This document shows positions 7,898 to 13,212 of a stretch of 13,212 nt of DNA, in pieces (position 1 is the first letter of the stretch; every line of letters begins with the position of its first letter). Made by a program: the position numbers and the translations under genes. Source of the stretch: JAWOGN01 sp046496815 (GTDB taxonomy: Bacteria > Desulfobacterota > DSM-4660 > Desulfatiglandales > Desulfatiglandaceae); the NCBI GenBank assembly GCA_046496815.1, contig JAWOGN010000394.1, positions 1 to 13,212 on the forward strand, given 5' to 3'. Under the pieces are notes generated by a model. The model worked only from the letters and a program-made list of their open reading frames with translations, made no database searches and was not told the DNA's origin.

Positions 7898-7907
7898 AAG
7901 GGTTGCC

Positions 7908-9107
7908 GTGGAAACCCTGGAAAGCCGACTTCCCTCCATTTTTATTGTTCCGCTGATACAGTTCCTGGTAGGCGTCTGCCTCTTTATCGCGCTGCTGCAT
8001 GGCCGGCGGGATCTCACCGTGCTGGCCCTTATCGTGTTGGGGATCACGCTCGGGGCAAGGCTGTGGAGCAGGCTAAGCCTCTCAAGGATCGGGTGCGTCT
8101 CGATGGTGGACAAACACAGGCTTTTTCCCGGCGAATCCCTGCTCCTTTATATGAGCGCGGAAAATCGCAAGTTTCTGCCCGTGTGGATCCAGATGCGGGT
8201 GCCCGTCGAAGGTGCGCTCGATCCCGCTTTCGGGGAGACCGAACTCACCGGCGAATCTGGGTTGCTGTGGTATCAGCAGGCAAGGTTCAGGTGGGAGCTC
8301 ATTGCCCGCCATCGAGGGATACATCGCGTCGGTCCCGCCCATATCCAGGTGGGCGACCTCTTCGGTTTTTTCCCCCGGGAGAAGCGGACCGGGGGGGATA
8401 TTCACGTCATCGTGTACCCCAGGCTCGTGCCGCTGAAGCCCTTCGCACTGCCGAGGCGGGATTTCTTTGGTGTTCCGGGTGCCAAAAGCCCCGTACAGGA
8501 TCCCGTTTATATACTCGGGACCCGGGATTACCAGCACTTGAGACCGGCCCGACACATCCACTGGAAGGCGAGCGCGCGTCACAATCGCCTTCAGGAAAAG
8601 GTCTTTGAGCCTTCGGAACAGGAACAGATCTTGCTGACCGTTGAGGCAAGTCAATTTGAGAGAGAAAACGCTCCGGATAGCTTCGAGGCCGCGCTTGAGG
8701 TTGTGGGGTCCCTTGCGGTTCAATCTTATCGGAGGGGTCTTGCGGTAGGGCTCGTCACCAACGGCGTGGTGGAGGGAGGTCCATCCATCCTGCCGATAAG
8801 AAGAAGCCCGCAACAGCTTTCCTCAATCCTGGAAATTCTCGCCAGGCTCAAGATGAAGGCCGATGGGTGCCTTAAGGATACACTGCGTCGAGCCCTGGAA
8901 TCAGTCTGGGCCGTGAGTTGTGTTCACTTCTCATACGAGCAAGACGAGGGGACCCTGGCAACCGCTCAATACTTTTTCCATAAAAAAATACCCACGATAT
9001 TCGTGGTGTGCGCTTCTCGTGCTCCATGGGAAAGCAACCGCCATACGCTTGGGGGTAAAGTGCATCGCCTGGATGAGATCCGCATGGCGGAGGCTCGGAA
9101 AGCATGA
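7908..9107 (+). CDS. DUF58 domain protein
   Basis: A 399-residue protein with two N-terminal membrane helices (about 11-31 and 36-51) and a long cytoplasmic part. The DUF58 signature lies at about 204-224: a glycine, then RDYQHLRPARHIHWKASAR, with the conserved Trp219 and the SAR end. Around it the chain resembles a VWA-like fold (LLTVEAS strand after the signature), as expected for DUF58, which is thought to be a target or partner of MoxR ATPases. GTG 7908 is preferred because AGAAGGG lies about 5 bases before it; the frame reaches a TTG at 7851, but that would overlap MoxR by 47 bases and add a proline-rich stretch with no family likeness. The last four bases overlap the next ATG (ATGA), a sign of translational coupling. 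Confidence 0.92.
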   Translation: METLESRLPSIFIVPLIQFLVGVCLFIALLHGRRDLTVLALIVLGITLGARLWSRLSLSRIGCVSMVDKHRLFPGESLLLYMSAENRKFLPVWIQMRVPVEGALDPAFGETELTGESGLLWYQQARFRWELIARHRGIHRVGPAHIQVGDLFGFFPREKRTGGDIHVIVYPRLVPLKPFALPRRDFFGVPGAKSPVQDPVYILGTRDYQHLRPARHIHWKASARHNRLQEKVFEPSEQEQILLTVEASQFERENAPDSFEAALEVVGSLAVQSYRRGLAVGLVTNGVVEGGPSILPIRRSPQQLSSILEILARLKMKADGCLKDTLRRALESVWAVSCVHFSYEQDEGTLATAQYFFHKKIPTIFVVCASRAPWESNRHTLGGKVHRLDEIRMAEARKA

Positions 9108-10513
9108 GCAAGGATCGAGGAAGGCTATTATTTTGGGCGCATGGCGGAATGGAGCTGAGCTGGCTCTATGCCTGGGCCGCCTTCCTGATGACCTCCATCG
9201 TGCAACGGCCTTTTCCCTTGCCCGAGGCGATCGGCACGTTTTTCCTGGGGGCGGCGCTTACCCGGGTGGTCCGGGGAGCGGGTTTGCGGGTGATCTCGGT
9301 ATTGGGGCTCCAGGTTTTGGGATGTGTGCTCGCCGCATCGAGGATCATATACGCCTTGAACTACCGGGCATATTCCTATTTTGACAAAAAGTGGCTCCTG
9401 GAATTCTTCGCTGCAAACAGAGATCCACTGGACGGGTTGATACTCGTGATCGTCCTCATCTTTGCGTTGCTTTTCTGGCTGGGAGGGGTGACCTTGGCCG
9501 GAAGGTCAACTGCATACCTCACCGTATGTGGCCGTTTTGATCTCGGAGTGGCCGCCTTCTTTTTTCTGTTGCTGGTAAAATTCCTGTTGCTGGTAAAAGG
9601 AGGCATCGAAGTGACGGATCCCGCATCGGTGCTCCTGCTGTTTCCATTTTTCATCTTCAGCCTTCTGTCCATCGGCCTTGCCAGAAACAGAAGCAGCGCG
9701 CGGAGGCACTTCCTTGCGGATTACCGGGGGATTGGGGTGATGGCAAGCTTCACCGTGGTGGTCCTTGCCTTTGGAGGCGGCCTGGTGTTGCTTTTCATGC
9801 CTTACATGCGTGCCGTTGCCGAGGTCGGCTATGGGGTAATGAGGTCGGCGGCCGGGCCGTTGAGCCCTATCCTGGTGCGGGTGTTGCGATTTCTCTTCTT
9901 TGGAGGTCGAATCCGACATGAGGCGCCGTCTTCTTCTTCCTCCGGAGGGAATGAGGCGGATTTCATTCCCTCGGATGATAGTACTGGGTGGGGCGAGCTG
10001 GTTGAAAGGATCTTGGGATGGGGGCTTTTCGGGATGGGCGTGTTGCTGGGGCTCGTTCTCTGCGCCCTTGGTATATGGTACCTGTTCCGGTGGTTGTTTT
10101 CGAGAACATCGAGAGAAGGAAGAAGACACATCCCCCGGCAATCGGTGTTTTTGTGGGCGAAAAGGCTGTGGGTCTCCCTTGCAAGCGTCCTGAGAAGGGT
10201 GGTTTTATTTTCAAAGCCCTACCGAGAAGCCGGCCATCTCTACCGTTCCCTTCTGAAATGGGGTCACCGCAGCGGCCTGCCCCATCTTGTGAGCGAGACC
10301 CCTGCCGAGTATGGTTCCCGCCTGGGGAAGCAGTTTCCGTCACTCACCGGGGAAATAGGCGGCATCGTCGAGGCCTTCAACCTGGCGGTGTACGGAGAGG
10401 CGGCGCTCGATGAGGCGCGGATGACCCAGGCCAACGCGTTCTGGAAAAGACTCCGCAGCCCGCGATATTGGCCCGCTCGACTGAAGTCCTGGTCCATAGG
10501 GTCAACGGTGTAA
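9104..10513 (+). CDS. Polytopic membrane protein with C-terminal DUF4129-like domain
   Basis: A 469-residue inner-membrane protein. I count about seven helices in residues 15-235 and one more at about 305-330 after a serine-rich, charged loop (about 265-300), with a basic cytoplasmic tail. At about 380-432 the tail matches the DUF4129 pattern: YRSLLKWGHRSGLP, then ETPAEYG, then a helix ending in VYGE. In related MoxR-DUF58 loci the third gene is usually a transglutaminase-like (TgpA) protein with the same helices, a transglutaminase core, and a DUF4129 end. Here no Cys-His-Asp core is visible and the extracytoplasmic loop is far too short for one. The gene overlaps DUF58 by four bases. An 18-base tandem duplication lies inside one helix. 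Confidence 0.75.
   Translation: MSKDRGRLLFWAHGGMELSWLYAWAAFLMTSIVQRPFPLPEAIGTFFLGAALTRVVRGAGLRVISVLGLQVLGCVLAASRIIYALNYRAYSYFDKKWLLEFFAANRDPLDGLILVIVLIFALLFWLGGVTLAGRSTAYLTVCGRFDLGVAAFFFLLLVKFLLLVKGGIEVTDPASVLLLFPFFIFSLLSIGLARNRSSARRHFLADYRGIGVMASFTVVVLAFGGGLVLLFMPYMRAVAEVGYGVMRSAAGPLSPILVRVLRFLFFGGRIRHEAPSSSSSGGNEADFIPSDDSTGWGELVERILGWGLFGMGVLLGLVLCALGIWYLFRWLFSRTSREGRRHIPRQSVFLWAKRLWVSLASVLRRVVLFSKPYREAGHLYRSLLKWGHRSGLPHLVSETPAEYGSRLGKQFPSLTGEIGGIVEAFNLAVYGEAALDEARMTQANAFWKRLRSPRYWPARLKSWSIGSTV
9566..9601 (+). repeat. Two-copy 18-base tandem repeat inside a membrane helix
   Basis: CTGTTGCTGGTAAAA occurs at 9566-9580 and again at 9584-9598, with a period of 18 bases. The repeat is in frame and encodes LLLVKF then LLLVKG in a predicted helix of the DUF4129 protein. 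It looks like a recent slippage duplication that keeps the frame and places two lysines in or near the helix. Confidence 0.7.
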
Positions 10514-10669
10514 TCATGCGCCCGCCACGGTTCCTCTTCCCTGATGTGCACCCACCCCATTGAAACGTGGTTTCCTATCTTCCGTCAATCCGGGGAGTGA
10601 AGAAAGAAAGGGGTTTCGGCTTCGCGGCAAAAAAACGGGTCGGACTGTGTACGTCTGCGTTTCCCCTGC
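10514..10669. other. Convergent intergenic region
   Basis: These 156 bases separate the ends of the DUF4129 gene (+) and the UbiB-like gene (-). A run of seven T on the minus strand (the complement of the A-run near 10629-10635) could serve the end of the UbiB-like transcript, but I see no clear GC stem before it. Nothing else is recognisable. Confidence 0.4.
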
Positions 10670-12322
10670 TCAGTATTTGCGTTTGCGGATGATATTGAAA
10701 ACCAGCCAGAGACCGAGCAATCCGGAGATGAGATATCCAATCACTCCCAGCGCAGGAAACCCGAATAAAAGGGGGCCGATCCCTGTCGTGATAATCATGG
10801 ATGAGCCGATAATCATCGCGCCGATGATGATGCCGAAAGTCAGGCGGTTGGTGATGTTGTCGAGGGTTTTCATGAAACCGGCGAGGTTTTCGTGCCGGAA
10901 GCCCAAGGTAAGCCCTCCCCTGTCAGCCTTGCTAAGAATCTGTACGATGCGCGTCGGGACCTCTTGCTGTAAGCTCAGAAATTGAGAGAGGCTGAAGCGG
11001 AAACTCCGCCAAAGCGATTCGGGTTTGAAGCGTTCCAACGCCAGGGTGGAAATATAGTCTTTGGCTTCCGAAACGACATCCAGATCAGGGTAGATGAGGC
11101 GCGCCGTTCCCTCGGCGGTCACCAGGGCCTTGATCATGATGACGAGGTCCGGAGGCAACCTCAGACGGTATGTCCTCAGCAGTGCGGTGATGGCCATCAG
11201 CAATTGACCGATATTCATTTTTTTGATTGGGACGGCATAATAGGAATCTAGGATATCGAGGAGTTCCCTTTCCAAACCCCTTCGATCAATCGCCGCTTCG
11301 GCACTGCCGATGCGTAACAGAGCATGCACCATCGCCTCGCTGTCCTTGTCCACGACCGATTTCAGGAGATCAATGATTTCATGGCGATCCCTTTGGGAAA
11401 GACGACCCGTCATCCCCCAGTCCATGAGGCAAATGCGCTCATCTCCGGTGATTAATAAATTCCCGGGATGCGGATCCGCATGGAAAAACCCGTCTTCAAG
11501 GATTTGTTTGATTGCGGCTTTCAGGCCCTGTTTGGCCATCGATTCGGGATCTGTGAGGGCCGTGGTATCCAAATTTTTAAGTTTGGTTCCCTGAACGTAC
11601 TCCATGACCAGAAGACGTTCCGTACAATATTCCTCATATACCTCGGGTATATAGATTTCCGAATGTTCTCCGGCATAGGATTTCGCAATCTTCATGTTGC
11701 GCGCTTCTCTCTTGAAATCGAGTTCGCGAAGGAGGTTCCGTCTGGTCACACGAACAAGGTTCGGCAGGTCATAGGTTTTCAGATCATCGACCCGGTCATG
11801 AAGTTTGTTGGCGATAGCGGCCAGAATGTCTAGATCCGCCTTGATTTTCGAGCGTATGCCGGGACGCTGCACCTTAATGGATGCGATACGGCCGTCCCTG
11901 CTCAAGACACCCCGGTGAACCTGAGAAATGGAGGCGGCTGCCAAAGGCGCTGCGTCAAAAATAGTAAAGGTTTCTTGCAGGGACCCCACGATGTTCTTTT
12001 CTACCGTATCCTTTATCTGCAAAAATTCTACGGGGGCCACCTCGTCCTGAAGTTTGCTGAGTTCGTGAATCAACGCGGGTGGAAGCAAATCGGGCCTGAG
12101 GCTCATTATCTGGCCGAATTTGACAAAGCTGGGTCCCAGATCTTCGAGGGCGCATCGGATTCTCTCAAACGTCCCCATTTCATGATCCACCTTGTGCATC
12201 TTCCTGACAAGGTCTATGCCCGGTATCTCAAGTCGATCGATCAGATCGTCGAATCCATACTTCATGAGGATCATGACAATGTCTTTGAAGCGACGCAAGC
12301 CCGCCAACGTTTTGAGATCCAT
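10670..12322 (-). CDS. ABC1/UbiB (AarF) family atypical kinase
   Basis: A 550-residue protein of the ABC1/UbiB/AarF family, atypical kinases linked to isoprenoid-quinone synthesis or lipid handling at membranes. The family marks are in order: the KxGQ motif (K68 to Q71, in PSFVKFGQIMSLRPDLLP), the alanine-rich loop replacing the glycine loop (AAPLAAASISQVH, 124-136), catalytic-type Lys150 in SIKVQRPG, the RELDFKREARN helix near 199-209, HADPHPGNLL (281-290) and Asp301 of the DWG that stands for DFG. Two helices at about 494-546 anchor the C-terminus. As an anaerobe's copy it may serve menaquinone or another lipid rather than ubiquinone, so I give no symbol. The ATG has AAGGAAAG close upstream, inside a short coiled-coil frame whose TAG touches it. 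Confidence 0.93.
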   Translation of the reverse strand: MDLKTLAGLRRFKDIVMILMKYGFDDLIDRLEIPGIDLVRKMHKVDHEMGTFERIRCALEDLGPSFVKFGQIMSLRPDLLPPALIHELSKLQDEVAPVEFLQIKDTVEKNIVGSLQETFTIFDAAPLAAASISQVHRGVLSRDGRIASIKVQRPGIRSKIKADLDILAAIANKLHDRVDDLKTYDLPNLVRVTRRNLLRELDFKREARNMKIAKSYAGEHSEIYIPEVYEEYCTERLLVMEYVQGTKLKNLDTTALTDPESMAKQGLKAAIKQILEDGFFHADPHPGNLLITGDERICLMDWGMTGRLSQRDRHEIIDLLKSVVDKDSEAMVHALLRIGSAEAAIDRRGLERELLDILDSYYAVPIKKMNIGQLLMAITALLRTYRLRLPPDLVIMIKALVTAEGTARLIYPDLDVVSEAKDYISTLALERFKPESLWRSFRFSLSQFLSLQQEVPTRIVQILSKADRGGLTLGFRHENLAGFMKTLDNITNRLTFGIIIGAMIIGSSMIITTGIGPLLFGFPALGVIGYLISGLLGLWLVFNIIRKRKY

Positions 12323-12412
12323 CTAGCTTTCCTTTTCGGTACGGATTTGTTGTTCGAGAGTTTCAATGCGCTTTTCGAGCATTCCCACTTTGGACTTCAG
12401 CCCATGGCGTTC
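12323..12412 (-). pseudogene. Coiled-coil C-terminal remnant or micro-ORF directly before the UbiB-like gene
   Basis: Reading the minus strand into the UbiB-like start, an open frame of 29 codons ends with TAG at 12323-12325, which abuts the ATG. Its last part, VGMLEKRIETLEQQIRTEKE, is a heptad-like coiled coil like the ends of phasin-type proteins often found beside AarF genes. An in-frame TAG at 12413-12415 cuts it from any upstream part, so it is either the tail of a broken gene or a micro-ORF starting at GTG 12388 or ATG 12382. Upstream of the TAG the frame shows nothing I recognise. The tail also carries the Shine-Dalgarno of the kinase, so its translation could be coupled. Confidence 0.35.
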
Positions 12413-12489
12413 CTAGCTGCCAAAGCTTAAGGCAATCGGACAGCGAATGCAAATATCAATTGACCCATAGCGTCTGAACCAAAAAATGT

Positions 12490-12516
12490 TTGACAAACCG
12501 GGATACATACTATTTA
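12490..12516 (+). promoter_or_regulatory. Possible promoter of the HdrD-like gene
   Basis: A perfect TTGACA (12490-12495) is followed after 15 bases by TATTTA (12511-12516). The spacing is one or two bases shorter than ideal. Transcription would begin near 12522, within the left arm of the hairpin at 12518-12556, leaving a leader of about 60 bases before the ATG at 12584. Confidence 0.4.
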
Positions 12517-12517
12517 G

Positions 12518-12556
12518 TGCCCGACCGACCCCTCATAAAAGGGGAACGGTCGGGCA
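12518..12556. promoter_or_regulatory. Strong hairpin in the divergent leader region
   Basis: TGCCCGACCG (12518-12527) pairs perfectly with CGGTCGGGCA (12547-12556). Inside, CCCCT (12529-12533) pairs with AGGGG (12540-12544), leaving a six-base loop and a small A/AA bulge. That makes 15 pairs, mostly GC. It looks like an intrinsic terminator, but the downstream T-tract is short on the plus strand (TTTATC) and absent on the minus. It lies upstream of both divergent genes, so an attenuator or an mRNA 5' stabiliser for the HdrD-like gene is as likely. Confidence 0.6.
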
Positions 12557-12583
12557 TTTATCAACGAAACGGTTGAAAATAGA

Positions 12584-13212
12584 ATGAATGACTCCCTGAG
12601 CGAAAGCAACGTCTCGATGTGCTTCCAGTGCGGCATGTGCGCAGGCAGCTGCCCCGAATCCGCCATAACCCCTTTCAATATTCGTATGCTGGTGAGAAAA
12701 AATCAATTACAGCGCCCGATAGAGGACGCGATCCCCTGGTACTGCACCTCATGCGGAGAATGCACCCTCAGGTGTCCCCGGGATGTCAACCCATCCGAAA
12801 TGATCATCGAGTTGAGGTCCGCCTTTGTTGAAAGCGGCCGAATCCCCGTATCCATTCAAAAGGCCTTGGAGAACACCTATGTGCAGAAAAACCCGTGGGG
12901 TCGTCCACGGACAAAAAGGGCCGACTGGTTGAAGGACCTCGATTTTAAGGTACCCCATATCGGCGAAACAAAATCCAAGAGACTGCTTTTCACCTGCTGC
13001 ATTCAGGCCTATGACCCCCGGTGTATGCGCATCCCTTTAAACGTGGCGAGAATACTTACTCAAGCCGGCGTGGAATTCGGCGTCCTCGGGGTAGAGGAAG
13101 CCTGTTGCGGGAATGAGATACGGAGGATGGGGGAGTGGGGCCTTTTTGAGGAGCTTCAGGAAGAAAACAGCGCCGCGTTTCATAAGTATGGGGTTCAGGA
13201 GATCATTGCGCT
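12584..13212 (+). CDS. HdrC/HdrD-like iron-sulfur protein with CCG domain, 5' part
   Basis: 209 codons are visible and the frame is open at the window end. Two [4Fe-4S] binding motifs stand near the N-terminus: Cys13, 16, 19, 23 (CFQCGMCAGSCP) and Cys54, 57, 60, 64 (CTSCGECTLRCP). A CCG domain (cysteine-rich domain of heterodisulfide reductase, GlpC and related proteins) begins near 134, with CCIQAYDPR and EEACCGNEIRRMGEWGLFEEL (first half 171-180). In HdrB/HdrD this domain holds a special cluster that reduces disulfides, and proteins like this join membrane or soluble electron chains in sulfate reducers. A second CCG repeat, usual in full-length members, would lie outside. Cys138 stands before the usual cysteine where relatives have glycine, and Cys147 is extra. 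ATG 12584 is chosen; its Shine-Dalgarno is weak (GAAAATAGA), and ATG 12617 is an alternative just before the first cluster. Confidence 0.88.
   Translation, partial: MNDSLSESNVSMCFQCGMCAGSCPESAITPFNIRMLVRKNQLQRPIEDAIPWYCTSCGECTLRCPRDVNPSEMIIELRSAFVESGRIPVSIQKALENTYVQKNPWGRPRTKRADWLKDLDFKVPHIGETKSKRLLFTCCIQAYDPRCMRIPLNVARILTQAGVEFGVLGVEEACCGNEIRRMGEWGLFEELQEENSAAFHKYGVQEIIA

Noticed and set aside
7851..7907. Upstream TTG start for the DUF58 gene
   Set aside because: It would overlap MoxR by 47 bases and add a Pro/Arg-rich stretch; GTG 7908 has a better ribosome site.
8082..8813. 243-codon minus-strand open frame
   Set aside because: It lies fully within DUF58, whose signature motif is in the other strand; it is a GC-rich shadow.
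11915..12430. 171-codon plus-strand open frame spanning the UbiB-like start
   Set aside because: It is antisense to the conserved KxGQ region, with no Shine-Dalgarno or known domain.
1..13212. CRISPR array, tRNA, rRNA, insertion sequence or defence system
   Set aside because: No regularly spaced repeats, cloverleaf, transposase or nuclease-type domain was seen on either strand. The MoxR set alone is not evidence of defence.

Overview
The window (about 13.2 kb) reads as chromosomal DNA from an anaerobic bacterium, most likely a Desulfobacterota (former deltaproteobacterial) sulfate reducer or syntroph. This rests on a Desulfovibrio-type 63-residue ferredoxin, a heterodisulfide-reductase-like iron-sulfur protein (HdrC/HdrD type), a tandem-RCK potassium channel of the sort known from Geobacter, and moderate GC. 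The taxonomic call is inference. I found no phage, transposase, CRISPR, tRNA or rRNA sequence.

Layout. Positions 1-199 hold the 3' end of a TM2-domain membrane protein (+). Facing it, on the minus strand, are a ferredoxin (265-456), a CPA2/Kef-type cation:proton antiporter with a fused RCK regulatory region (526-2682), and a two-TM potassium channel with two RCK modules (2791-4488). A gene-poor stretch of about 650 bases (4489-5141) follows. Then comes a plus-strand run: an MscS-family mechanosensitive channel (5142-6257), a flavodoxin-fold NAD(P)H/FMN reductase with a cysteine cluster (6369-6935), and a tight set made of a MoxR AAA+ ATPase (6959-7897), a DUF58 protein (7908-9107) and a polytopic membrane protein ending in a DUF4129-like domain (9104-10513). 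Convergent to this is an ABC1/UbiB-type atypical kinase (10670-12322, minus). A divergent regulatory region (12323-12583) with a strong hairpin separates it from an HdrC/HdrD-like two-[4Fe-4S] plus CCG-domain protein (12584 to the window end, +).

How they fit together. The antiporter, potassium channel and MscS channel form an ion/osmotic homeostasis neighbourhood. Two of the three carry RCK domains, so they probably answer to nucleotides or ions in the cytoplasm. The MoxR-DUF58-DUF4129 set is a pared-down form of a widespread locus that usually also carries a transglutaminase-core and/or von Willebrand A protein; its job is probably chaperone-like remodelling at the membrane or envelope. The ferredoxin, flavoprotein and HdrD-like protein are redox genes at separate places, with no proof that they work together. 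No gene here is clearly a new system. The most unusual items are the minimal MoxR set with no transglutaminase domain, the channel whose first RCK has lost the nucleotide-binding glycines, the hairpin in the divergent leader, and a coiled-coil remnant abutting the UbiB-like start codon.
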